The notes beneath the pieces were generated by a model. The model had not been told where the DNA came from. It worked only from the letters and a program-made list of their open reading frames with translations, and ran no database searches. A program made the position numbers and the translations under genes. Of a DNA stretch of 16,610 nucleotides, positions 1 to 7,353 are shown in pieces (within the stretch, counting starts at the first letter, position 1; each line of letters begins with the position of its first letter). The stretch is taken from NCBI GenBank assembly GCA_027296925.1, contig JAPUIP010000550.1:1-16610 (forward strand), given 5' to 3'. This DNA is from Candidatus Poribacteria bacterium (lineage in GTDB: Bacteria > Poribacteria > WGA-4E > PCPOR2b).

Positions 1-2
1 GT

Positions 3-1574
3 CTCGAGATGGCACACGATATTCTTGAAGCGTCCAACGATCCAAACAAAGAGATCTACCTGATTTCGGATTTCAATCGGAACGGTTGGGAGAACTGGGG
101 GCGCATACCAAATCGATCCGGGGCGAGGATTTTCCTGCTTCCTTCCGGCGATGAGGTCGCAGACAATATAAGTATTGAAGAAGTTCAAGCCTCCAGCCAA
201 CTAATTGGCATACACCTTCCGATTCAGTTGGCAGCAAAGATAAGTAATCATTCAGATTCCCCCTTGGCAGAAACGGCGCTGACACTGTTTCTCGACAATC
301 AGAAGCGCAGCGTTATGGGGCTTCAAGCGATGGCGCATGAGTCAAGCACGTCGGTTTTTACACACTACTTTGAATCCCCCGGCACACACACCGGCTATCT
401 GGAATTGACAGCGGATCGACTGAGTATCGACAATCGTCGTTACTTTGCGCTTGATGTCTACGGACAGATTCGCGTTCTCTGTGTGGGGGATGAGACCGTG
501 TACTTGACCCTCGCATTAAACCCCGCGATTCAGCAGAGACCGAATGCGGACTATACCATTCTGCCTTCAACCGCTTCCGCTGAGGAGTTAGACAATCTGC
601 CGCTAACGGAGTATGACCTGCTCGTATTGGCAGACTTGCCGGCACTGTCAAGTCAGATTCAACAGCGGCTACAAGCGTTTATGCGTGAAGGGAAGGGCAT
701 CATTTATTTCGTGGACGAAGGCATTGATACAGCAAGTTACAACGCATTTGCCGATTGGTCACCGGTACGTTTCGGACAGCCGGCGACGTGGCAGCCGCCG
801 CTCAGGTTGTCAAACTATCAGGCAGATCACCCCATCTTTGAGGTGTTTCATCCGGAGGATTTTACGGGCCAATATGCGCCACAGTTTTACCGCGGCTGGG
901 TGGTGGACCCCGCTGAGGACGCGAGGGTTATTGCACAACTGAGTGATGGAACGCCTTTTCTCATCGAACGCAAAATCGACCTGGGCGTGGCGATGCTTTT
1001 TAATGTATCGGCAACCCGGCTGTCGGCCTCGAATCTACTGGTTAATCCGCATTTCCTTCCCTTGTTGCAGCAAACAATTCTGTATACAAAGGCGATTCAA
1101 TCGGCCTATGAAAGAAACTTACGTGTCGGTCAATCCTACGTTGCAAACTATCGTCAGACGGGGGCAGCCACCGCGCGGATCAACCGGGTCGAAGATATGA
1201 CCGATTCACCGGAAACGGTTTCGCTTGGGGAAGATGGTTCGCTCATTTTTAGTGAGACGAATGCCCCCGGCATTTATCAAGTTGAACTGCAGGGCAGAGA
1301 TCGCCTGCTACGAGATTTTTTTGCCGTGAACATCGATCCTACGGAATCTGATTTACAGCGGCTCCCAATTCGGGAAGCGGCTGAACGAGTTGGGGCGCAG
1401 ACGAACCTGATCCCGGAATCAGAAGCGTTAGATCAGATCCTCAACGCATACCGCATCGGCAAAGAGATCTGGAGTGAGCTCTTGCTGGTCGCGCTCATCT
1501 TGATGTTGATCGAAGGTTTTCTATCCAATCACGAACGCGCAATTTCTGATGATTCCGTGCCGAGCCGGGCATGA
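3..1574 (+). CDS. BatA/vWA-type membrane protein, 5' end cut by window
   Basis: The reading frame is open back to the window edge (ctc gag precede the first ATG at 9), and the protein begins inside what looks like the last strand of a von Willebrand A domain (KEIYLISDFNRNGW, residues 14-27 counted from the ATG at 9). The true start is therefore upstream. After that come beta-sandwich-like segments (about 60-150, including DNRRYFALDV), a flavodoxin- or amidotransferase-like Rossmann stretch (EYDLLVLADLPAL, about 201-213, then GKGIIYFVDEG) and one C-terminal membrane helix (about 489-507) followed by a short basic tail. This layout is typical of BatA/vWA membrane proteins of planctomycete-like and candidate-phylum bacteria, often called aerotolerance regulators, whose real role is poorly known. 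Most of the protein would face the periplasm. The stop codon overlaps an ATG (ATGA, 1571-1574). Family call fairly sure; function unknown. Confidence 0.75.
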   Translation, partial: LEMAHDILEASNDPNKEIYLISDFNRNGWENWGRIPNRSGARIFLLPSGDEVADNISIEEVQASSQLIGIHLPIQLAAKISNHSDSPLAETALTLFLDNQKRSVMGLQAMAHESSTSVFTHYFESPGTHTGYLELTADRLSIDNRRYFALDVYGQIRVLCVGDETVYLTLALNPAIQQRPNADYTILPSTASAEELDNLPLTEYDLLVLADLPALSSQIQQRLQAFMREGKGIIYFVDEGIDTASYNAFADWSPVRFGQPATWQPPLRLSNYQADHPIFEVFHPEDFTGQYAPQFYRGWVVDPAEDARVIAQLSDGTPFLIERKIDLGVAMLFNVSATRLSASNLLVNPHFLPLLQQTILYTKAIQSAYERNLRVGQSYVANYRQTGAATARINRVEDMTDSPETVSLGEDGSLIFSETNAPGIYQVELQGRDRLLRDFFAVNIDPTESDLQRLPIREAAERVGAQTNLIPESEALDQILNAYRIGKEIWSELLLVALILMLIEGFLSNHERAISDDSVPSRA

Positions 1575-1642
1575 AATCGATTTTAGAGCTCAGGTGTTCA
1601 GAAATGAGCGAACACCTGATACCCGCTTTGCTTTGCCGATGA
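1571..1642 (+). CDS. possible 23-aa coupling peptide between two genes
   Basis: A short ORF (MKSILELRCS... ending LLCR) starts at an ATGA that overlaps the stop of the BatA-like gene and stops at an ATGA that overlaps the start of the Omp85 gene. Neither junction has a clear Shine-Dalgarno. The geometry would let ribosomes terminate and restart twice, feeding the Omp85 start. A 10-bp-arm inverted repeat lies inside it. No protein similarity is recognised. It may be a translational relay rather than a functional peptide, and it may be coincidence. Confidence 0.3.
   Translation: MKSILELRCSEMSEHLIPALLCR
1590..1619. repeat. perfect inverted repeat in the gene junction
   Basis: TCAGGTGTTC (1590-1599) and GAACACCTGA (1610-1619) are perfect 10-bp arms around a 10-nt loop, AGAAATGAGC. 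It lies between the BatA-like stop and the Omp85 start. No T-run follows (next bases TACCCGCTTTG), so it does not look like a normal intrinsic terminator. It could be an attenuator or an mRNA-stability or translation-coupling hairpin. Confidence 0.6.
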
Positions 1643-3402
1643 AATTCCTTTATCCACTGATTTTCCTCATTTTCATTGCCTTCTCTCAGACCCTACTGGC
1701 CGATTCGTCTCGCATCCGGAATGTCATTCTGACCGGGAATGAAGCGTTCTCCAGCGATGAGCTCCAGAGCTTGATGCACACACAAATTGGGGAAGATTAC
1801 AGTGAAGCACTACTACGACAGGACTTCGACCAAATTATCACGTTCTATCAGGAACATGGGTTCCGGTTTGCTCGAATCGATGAGAGTCGTCTGTTTATCA
1901 AAAAGTTCTCCGAGGGGGTTTATCTACGCATTCACATCGATGAGGGAAAGATTGGAAAAATCACGGTGTCGGGGAACCAGCGAACTTGGACTCGCGTCAT
2001 CATTCGAGAGCTACTTTTCCAGGTCGGCGACATTTACACATGGGAAGATGAATTGGAAAGCGAGCGCATCCTGCGCCGGAAACGTTATCTGGGCAGCGCG
2101 GAGATTCTTGCCACGCGCGAGCCCAAGACGAAGCTTGTTTGGATCGAGGTCGAAGTGACCGATCTGTGGACATTTATCCCTGCTCTGGATGTACCCACCT
2201 TCAGTGAGAGCAACTCCGGTTTTTTAGTAGCGCTTTCGGATTCGAATGTGTTGGGGTCGGGTGATCGGGCCCGCCTCCGCTATCAATTGATTCGCGAGGA
2301 AGGAGAAAAGACGCGCCGTCTCGTCAGCGGTGGATATACGGAGTCTCGCCTGTTTGATTCGCATTGGGAATTTGATGGCGTATACACGCAAAAGCGGGAG
2401 GGGAATTCATGGGAGGTTCGGCTGCGACGGCCCCTGTATTCGCTTCAGACGCGCTGGAGTGCGGATTTCCGTACTTCCGAGTCCGTTGATGAAATCCGCT
2501 GGTATGAGCATGGGACAAAAACGGACACCTTTGAGCGGAATGCGCATTCCCAGTCAGGCACGCTCATCCGCTCGTTTGGTGACCGGCAACAGCAGACACA
2601 GATTGGGCTTTGGGCTTTATCTCGTCGATCTAATTTCCAACAGATTGAAAAACTTGCACCTTCGGAGGCGAACTTTGAGGACAGAGATGTGAAGATGATT
2701 GGGGTTCTGTTTGGGCATAGACACACTGAATTTATCCGGGCGCGCTTTCTCAATCAAATGGGGCGTGTTGAAGATGTTCATATCGGATATGGGTACAGCG
2801 CGTCAATTGGTCACGCCTCACCGTTGTACGGTTCAGATCGCTCGCAAACAAACTTGAGCGTTGCCTTCAATATCTCACAAGCGCACCAGGATATGCTTTT
2901 TCTCAATGCCAGCACAGACCTCACAACACGTTTTACCAAGCGGCAGATTGAAGATTCCGTCTTCAACGCAACAATCAGAGCCATCCGCAAGAATCTGTTC
3001 CATCAGACCCTTGCTGCACAAATTTCGACGGTGATGGGATTTGGACTCGATGGCGAAAGGCAAGTCATCTTGGGCGGAGAGAATGGATTGCGAGGATATG
3101 ACACGCGGCAGTTCAGCGGCGAAAAAATGATTCGATTGAATGTCGAAAGCCGGATGATTTTCTGGGAACATTCTTTGCTTGTGGTAGGATCGGCGATTTT
3201 TGCAGATATGGGTTATATCTGGAATGGGGAGGAATTCAACTTGGGCGATGTGAAGCGGAGTGTGGGAGCGGGGCTAAGATTTAGCATCCCCAAGCTGAAC
3301 GGATCGCGGGTTTTCCGCATGGACCTGGCATATCCGTTAGATGGACCAGAAAAGCTGTCCTTCAAACCAATTCTCACATATGCGATTGGCCATGCGTTTT
3401 AG
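1639..3402 (+). CDS. Omp85/BamA-family outer-membrane protein, two POTRA domains
   Basis: The frame is open from 1549, but starting at 1639 puts a clean signal peptide at residues 1-21 (hydrophobic core, then LLA before DSS). This start is preferred and gives 587 aa. Two POTRA-like repeats follow: about 26-100 (IRNVILTGNEAF) and about 105-175 (IGKITVSGNQRT). The rest (about 176-587) is rich in alternating strands, as in a 16-strand barrel. ENGLRGYDTR (481-490) is the conserved L6-loop LRGY/VRGF motif of Omp85 proteins, and the chain ends in Phe (F587), the usual outer-membrane targeting residue. With two POTRAs it is shorter than BamA (five POTRAs) and nearer TamA- or two-partner-secretion-like members, so it may insert or export a specific substrate. 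No Shine-Dalgarno lies before 1639; translation is probably coupled to upstream frames. Substrate unknown. Confidence 0.88.
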   Translation: MKFLYPLIFLIFIAFSQTLLADSSRIRNVILTGNEAFSSDELQSLMHTQIGEDYSEALLRQDFDQIITFYQEHGFRFARIDESRLFIKKFSEGVYLRIHIDEGKIGKITVSGNQRTWTRVIIRELLFQVGDIYTWEDELESERILRRKRYLGSAEILATREPKTKLVWIEVEVTDLWTFIPALDVPTFSESNSGFLVALSDSNVLGSGDRARLRYQLIREEGEKTRRLVSGGYTESRLFDSHWEFDGVYTQKREGNSWEVRLRRPLYSLQTRWSADFRTSESVDEIRWYEHGTKTDTFERNAHSQSGTLIRSFGDRQQQTQIGLWALSRRSNFQQIEKLAPSEANFEDRDVKMIGVLFGHRHTEFIRARFLNQMGRVEDVHIGYGYSASIGHASPLYGSDRSQTNLSVAFNISQAHQDMLFLNASTDLTTRFTKRQIEDSVFNATIRAIRKNLFHQTLAAQISTVMGFGLDGERQVILGGENGLRGYDTRQFSGEKMIRLNVESRMIFWEHSLLVVGSAIFADMGYIWNGEEFNLGDVKRSVGAGLRFSIPKLNGSRVFRMDLAYPLDGPEKLSFKPILTYAIGHAF

Positions 3403-3406
3403 GAAA

Positions 3407-3535
3407 TCACTCGATTCGCGATATGGCGATGCTAAACCAACCAAGTTTGGGGGGAGACCAAGAGGGGGGCGACCGGTAGTAGCCATCATAATCCGCAAAT
3501 GCACTTACCTTTGACATGAGCCAATCTTTGTTCAT
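3407..3535 (-). CDS. possible small ORF downstream of the acyl-CoA synthetase
   Basis: A 42-aa frame starts MNKDWLMSKVSAF and runs through DYDGYYRSPPSW to a TGA in the gap between the two convergent genes, on the acyl-CoA synthetase strand. A GA-rich stretch (GAGGGTG) lies about 7 nt before the ATG and could serve as a ribosome site. The frame includes two G/C homopolymer runs (C6 on this strand). I do not recognise a family. It could be a small protein, a degenerate gene tail or chance. The rest of the 172-bp gap shows no clear terminator. Confidence 0.25.
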   Translation of the reverse strand: MNKDWLMSKVSAFADYDGYYRSPPSWSPPKLGWFSIAISRIE

Positions 3536-3574
3536 CGTTTTCACCCTCTTCCCTTTCCGCCTCACAGCTTAGGT

Positions 3575-5374
3575 TTAACGGTCCCCACCATACATCTTTT
3601 CAATCAAGTCCTTGTACTTCTCGATAATCACCCTCCGCTTGAGCTTGAATGTGGGTGTCATCTCCCCGGCTTCCTGTGTAAATTCGCGTTCCAGCAAGGT
3701 GAACATCCTGACCTGCTCGAAATCGGCAAACTGGGTTGAATGGTCATTGATTTCGCGCCGGATGAGTTGCTGAATCTCTTTCCTCCTGATGAGCGCTGAC
3801 ATGTCATCCGTTTCAAGCTGGTTCTCTTTCGCATAATCCTTGATTGCATCGAAACTTGGCACGATGAGCGCGGCGATACTTTTGCGTTGATCACCGATAA
3901 GCATGATTTGGCTGATATACAGGCTCTGCTTTAGCTGATTCTCGATCGGTTGTGGCGCAACGTTTTTCCCGTTGGACAAGACAATGATATTCTTTTTTCG
4001 ATCTGTAATTTTCAGAAAACCGTCCGAATCAATCTCCCCGATGTCGCCGGTGTGAAACCAGCCGTCTGCATCGATGGCTTCCGATGTCTCCTCCGGCTTG
4101 TTGAAATAGCCCTCCATGATGTGAGGCCCCCGCGATGAAATCTCGCCATCCTCTGCGATTCTTACCTCCACGTTCGGAATTACGGGACCGACCGTACCGA
4201 ACTTCCACTGATCCGGGCGATTCACACTAATAACCGGAGCGGTTTCCGTCAAGCCGTATCCTTCGAGGATTAGGATGCCCGCCGCATGAAAAAACTCCGC
4301 AATCGATTTCGGCAGCGGCGCCCCCCCAGAAACGAAGAAGCGGAGCCGCCCACCGGTTGCTGCATGGAGTTTCTTGAAAACCAGTTTGTTGGCAAGACCT
4401 GCCTTCAGCCGTAAGATCGGAGATGGCTTCCTTTTCTGTTGTATCGCCTGACTGACTTTTGCACCAACGCCAACGCTCCAGTAGAAAATCTTCTGTTTGA
4501 TCGATGAGCCTTCCCGGACAGCACGAATGATCCGTTCATGCATCATTTCATAGAGGCGCGGAACGCTCGCCATAACAGTGGGTCGCGCTTCTGTCATATT
4601 TTTAGCGACCGTGAATGGACTTTCGGCATACGCCACGGTCGCGGCACAAGTCAACGGCAGATAGTGCCCCGTCATCCGCTCAAAGACGTGCGCTAAAGGT
4701 AGAAAGGAGAGAAAGACGTCTTCGTGCGTAATGTCTAAGATCTCCAGGCAGGCGCGCACGTTCGACACAAAGTTGCTGTGGGTCAACATTGCCCCTTTTG
4801 GATCACCCGTTGTCCCGGAGGTATAAATAATCGTAGCGAGGTCATCGGGGGCAACGGCCTCACGCGCGCTTTCGTAGACATCATCGCCGTTCTCAACCTT
4901 CCTCCCAAGCTCGTAGACCTGATCGAAGGTAAGGACCTCCTCATCCGTTTCTGCCTCAATGAGGTCGAAGGTAATCACATGTTGGACTGCTGGCACATCC
5001 GCTTTGAAGGCGTTGACTTTTTGAAACTGCTTTTCGCTCGATACACAGATTATTTTCGCGCCCGAATCCCTGACGATGTACTCTACCTGAGCGGAGGTCA
5101 AGGTCGAGAACATCGGGACGTTCATGCCGCCCGCAGCAAGGATGGCCAGGTCTGTAATCGCCCACTCCGGTCGGTTTTCGGACAAAAGCGCAACGCGATC
5201 CCCTTTCTGAACGCCAAGTTCGATCAGACCTAAGCAGAAGTGCTTGACCCTCTTCCCGAGTTCTGCGTAAGAGATGTCTTGATAGGCGCCATCGATTTTG
5301 TATGATAAAGCCGCCTTTGACCCGTGTTGCTGAATTGTATTTTGCAGTGTATGGTTAATCGTTATTCTGTCCAT
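3575..5374 (-). CDS. long-chain acyl-CoA synthetase (AMP-forming)
   Basis: This enzyme activates fatty acids to acyl-CoA through an acyl-AMP intermediate, feeding beta-oxidation or phospholipid synthesis at the inner membrane. The 599-aa protein has the AMP-binding P-loop IIYTSGTTGDPKG (182-194), EGYGLTETAP (371-380), HTGDIG (441-446), the DRKKNIIVLSNGKNVAP segment (458-474) typical of COG1022 long-chain synthetases, and the C-terminal-domain lysine in TPTFKLKRR (K577). The start at 5374 is preferred to an in-frame TTG at 5398, because GAGGGAGAG lies a proper distance before the ATG. It is transcribed away from the repair/lysine block, with a strong promoter at 5410-5439. The gene symbol is left open: fadD would fit the activity, but this is the COG1022 subgroup. 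Confidence 0.95.
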   Translation of the reverse strand: MDRITINHTLQNTIQQHGSKAALSYKIDGAYQDISYAELGKRVKHFCLGLIELGVQKGDRVALLSENRPEWAITDLAILAAGGMNVPMFSTLTSAQVEYIVRDSGAKIICVSSEKQFQKVNAFKADVPAVQHVITFDLIEAETDEEVLTFDQVYELGRKVENGDDVYESAREAVAPDDLATIIYTSGTTGDPKGAMLTHSNFVSNVRACLEILDITHEDVFLSFLPLAHVFERMTGHYLPLTCAATVAYAESPFTVAKNMTEARPTVMASVPRLYEMMHERIIRAVREGSSIKQKIFYWSVGVGAKVSQAIQQKRKPSPILRLKAGLANKLVFKKLHAATGGRLRFFVSGGAPLPKSIAEFFHAAGILILEGYGLTETAPVISVNRPDQWKFGTVGPVIPNVEVRIAEDGEISSRGPHIMEGYFNKPEETSEAIDADGWFHTGDIGEIDSDGFLKITDRKKNIIVLSNGKNVAPQPIENQLKQSLYISQIMLIGDQRKSIAALIVPSFDAIKDYAKENQLETDDMSALIRRKEIQQLIRREINDHSTQFADFEQVRMFTLLEREFTQEAGEMTPTFKLKRRVIIEKYKDLIEKMYGGDR

Positions 5375-5409
5375 TGTCGCTCTCCCTCTCGATTTCAAAG
5401 TCTTCCGGA

Positions 5410-5439
5410 ATTATAGCGTGCTCCAACGAAAGCCGTCAA
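5410..5439 (-). promoter_or_regulatory. sigma70-type promoter of the acyl-CoA synthetase gene
   Basis: Read on the minus strand: TTGACG (5439-5434), an 18-nt spacer, then TATAAT (5415-5410), a perfect -10 and 5/6 of the -35. The predicted transcript would begin near 5403, about 29 nt before the ATG at 5374, leaving room for the GA-rich ribosome site. Confidence 0.7.
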
Positions 5440-5461
5440 CAGGAATTTCTACGCCGCTGCT

Positions 5462-5484
5462 TTAACTTGACTTTGTCAAGTTAA
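5462..5484. promoter_or_regulatory. operator-like perfect palindrome between divergent genes
   Basis: TTAACTTGAC (5462-5471), TTT, GTCAAGTTAA (5475-5484): perfect 10-bp arms with a 3-bp centre. It lies about 23 bp upstream of the -35 of the leftward promoter and in front of the rightward leader region. The short spacer and the AT-rich ends suit a dimeric helix-turn-helix regulator rather than an RNA hairpin. The regulator is not in the window. Confidence 0.5.
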
Positions 5485-5700
5485 TCCTTGCAATTCTATG
5501 AGGAGTGTGATAAGATGAAACTTATTATATTGTGCATCCACGCGGATGATTGCAGCACCTGAGCGCAGGAGGACAAGATGGTTGATCAAGGTCATAATTC
5601 TCCGTTGAGTTCATCGGAGGATGTGGCTGATGACTCAGTTTCTTAGGAGAGACCTCTGCTTTGGCGACATCTCGTAGCCAGAGTCCGCAGTTGAACAACG
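5485..5700 (+). other. leader region with three mini-ORFs before the glycosylase gene
   Basis: Three short frames each follow a good Shine-Dalgarno. MKLIILCIHADDCST (5515-5562) follows AGGAG at 9 nt. A 22-aa frame MVDQGHNSPLSSSEDV... (5578-5646) follows AGGAGG at 5 nt. A TTG-started 15-aa frame (5661-5708) follows AGGAGA and ends inside the start of the next gene. The gene at 5701 itself has no clear Shine-Dalgarno. The first two mini-ORFs and the gene are in one frame, separated by in-frame stops TGA (5560), TAG (5644) and TGA (5692). It could be a leader-peptide relay, or a decayed 5' extension or upstream gene. No protein family recognised. Confidence 0.3.
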
Positions 5701-6354
5701 ATGCGTAAGAAACTCCTCAAGTTATACGATCGCCTCTATGCCGAGTACGGCCCGCAAAATTGGTGGCCCGCTGAAACGCCATTTGAAGTGGTTGTCGGAG
5801 CAATCCTCGTCCAATCGACCGCCTGGGCCAACGTGGTCAAGGCGATCGATAATCTCAAAGCCGCAGATCTGCTCACTCCCGACCGGCTGGCCGGAGTGTC
5901 GCCGGATGAATTGGAAACGCTCATTCGCCCATCAGGATACTACCGGGCTAAAGCGAAGAAAGTCCAAGCGTTCCTGTCACATTTGCGGGAGCGTCACCGA
6001 AATCGGTTGGATTCGTTATTCGCAACAGATCTACAGGCGCTTCGGGAGGAGCTACTTTCCATCTACGGAGTCGGCGAGGAAACGGCGGACTCGATCTTGC
6101 TCTACGCGGCGGAGAAGCCAATCTTCGTTGTTGATGCGTACACCGACCGTTTGTTCAGGCGTCTGGGCTGGATCAGCGGTAAATATCATTATAGCAGCCT
6201 TCAAGAAGTCTTTATGGACTCCCTACCCCACGACCTTCAGTTATTCAACGAATACCACGCTCTGATTGTGCGTCATGGCGCTGCAACGTGCCGGAAAATA
6301 CCACGATGTGGGGCATGTGTGTTGCTTCATCAGTGTCCAACCGGAAACCAATAA
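5701..6354 (+). CDS. endonuclease III-like DNA glycosylase (COG2231/MagIII-like)
   Basis: A 217-aa HhH-GPD base-excision-repair protein, close to the usual length of the family. The N-terminus (NWWPAETPFEVVVGAIL, 20-36) is typical of COG2231. The helix-hairpin-helix is IYGVGEETAD (121-130), and the catalytic Asp is D145 in IFVVDAYTDR. Where E. coli Nth has its Schiff-base lysine (GVGRKTA), this protein has Glu (E127). A monofunctional glycosylase, as described for Helicobacter MagIII acting on alkylated adenine, is therefore more likely than a beta-lyase. Four cysteines at 197, 203, 206 and 212 (C-X5-C-X2-C-X5-C) should hold a 4Fe-4S cluster, which MagIII itself lacks. The start ATG lacks a clear ribosome site, but mini-ORFs lead into it. 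Substrate not certain. Confidence 0.88.
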   Translation: MRKKLLKLYDRLYAEYGPQNWWPAETPFEVVVGAILVQSTAWANVVKAIDNLKAADLLTPDRLAGVSPDELETLIRPSGYYRAKAKKVQAFLSHLRERHRNRLDSLFATDLQALREELLSIYGVGEETADSILLYAAEKPIFVVDAYTDRLFRRLGWISGKYHYSSLQEVFMDSLPHDLQLFNEYHALIVRHGAATCRKIPRCGACVLLHQCPTGNQ

Positions 6355-6605
6355 ACCCATAGAAAAATGAGGATACGCGCTCAGGTGAAGCATAGGCATT
6401 TCTCCGTATCCCTGCTATGCATTCCGTTTTACGTTTCTCCCCTTCCAGTCTTTCTTTCCAAACATCCCAATGAGAACGCAGATCAGTACATAGGTCACCT
6501 GGAATGGATGAATGAAGGGAAAAAGCTTGAGCAGTCTTTATCATACCAGAGCAATGGATTATGCATCCATGTTGCATTCGTGGACATCCATCGAAGGTCA
6601 GGTGA
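6355..6605 (+). other. intergenic region with crossed inverted repeats
   Basis: A 251-bp gap with no convincing gene: an 80-codon frame at 6367 has no ribosome site and an ordinary, unrecognised composition. Two pairs of inverted repeats are interleaved: GGATACG (6371-6377) with CGTATCC (6405-6411), and GCATAG (6390-6395) with CTATGC (6415-6420). Crossed pairing of this kind is the topology of an H-type pseudoknot, but arms of 7 and 6 bp could arise by chance. It may act in the 3' UTR of the glycosylase or the 5' UTR of the methyltransferase mRNA. Confidence 0.3.
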
Positions 6606-7289
6606 ATGATAATGGATTTCCGTCGCCAAAAGCCGAAAAATGGAACACGGCCAGCGAGAGATCATTACGCCGGTTTACGCGAAAAAATGGTACGTGAACA
6701 GATTCAGAGGCGTGGGGTTAAAGACAAAAGGGTACTCGAAGTGATGCGGAAGATACCGCGTCACCTATTCGTTGATCCGGATAACATGGACTTCGCTTAC
6801 GAAGACAATGCGATGCCGATTCAGTGCGAACAGACAATCTCTCAGCCTTACATCGTTGCGCTGATGACAGAACTGTTGGAGTTAGATGGATGCTCGAAAG
6901 TGCTTGAAATCGGCACGGGGTGTGGGTATCAGACCGCTGTGCTGGCGAAGATTGCGGCGCAGGTATATACCGTCGAGATTATCCCAGAGCTAGCGGAAAT
7001 CTCGTGGAAGCGGCTAGATGCGTTCGGCTATCAGAATATTCATAAGAAACTCGGTAACGGGTATCGCGGCTGGCAGGAACATGCGCCTTATGACCGGATT
7101 ACCGTGACCGCTGCACCGGAGAAAGTGCCGGATTGCCTCATCGAACAGTTGGCTGAGGGGGGATGCATGATCCTCCCAATTGGCGATCTCTATCAAGATT
7201 TGGTGCGCATCCGCAAAACCGAAGACGGCATCGAGCGGGAAACAATCACCGGCGTTCGCTTCGTCCCGATGACCGGCGCACCGGCTTGA
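6606..7289 (+). CDS. pcm: protein-L-isoaspartate O-methyltransferase
   Basis: This enzyme methylates L-isoaspartyl residues in aged proteins using S-adenosylmethionine, starting their repair. The 227-aa protein has the family signature QTISQPYIVALMTELL (76-91), the SAM-binding motif I VLEIGTGCGYQTA (99-111), and the post-catalytic strand TVTAAPEKVP (166-175). MVREQIQRRGVKD (28-40) matches where many family members begin, so about 27 residues of basic N-terminal extension are extra. Starting at 6606 is supported by an AGGTGA stretch just upstream; ATG codons at 6612 or 6687 are alternatives. The gene lies downstream of a DNA glycosylase, so damage repair is a common theme, but the 251-bp gap argues against a tight operon. 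Confidence 0.94.
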   Translation: MIMDFRRQKPKNGTRPARDHYAGLREKMVREQIQRRGVKDKRVLEVMRKIPRHLFVDPDNMDFAYEDNAMPIQCEQTISQPYIVALMTELLELDGCSKVLEIGTGCGYQTAVLAKIAAQVYTVEIIPELAEISWKRLDAFGYQNIHKKLGNGYRGWQEHAPYDRITVTAAPEKVPDCLIEQLAEGGCMILPIGDLYQDLVRIRKTEDGIERETITGVRFVPMTGAPA

Positions 7290-7353
7290 GAACACGACAT
7301 CAAATATCAGACTTTGCTCACGCCTACCTCGCGTACTGAAAAAAGGAGATGAG

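Noticed and set aside
1549..1638. N-terminal extension of the Omp85 protein from the ATG at 1549
   Set aside because: It would place 30 charged residues before the signal peptide; starting at 1639 gives a normal signal peptide.
3417..3480. CRISPR-like or G-quadruplex element around the G6 runs
   Set aside because: Only two G6 runs, with no repeat-spacer periodicity; not enough G-tracts for a convincing quadruplex.
4778..5233. A 151-codon plus-strand frame inside the acyl-CoA synthetase gene
   Set aside because: Fully antisense to a gene with all catalytic motifs; no ribosome site or family.
5375..5398. TTG start eight codons upstream in the acyl-CoA synthetase gene
   Set aside because: The GA-rich ribosome site lies between this TTG and the ATG at 5374, so the ATG is the likely start.
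6367..6609. An 80-codon frame before pcm
   Set aside because: No Shine-Dalgarno, no recognised similarity, mixed low-complexity composition; better seen as an intergenic region.
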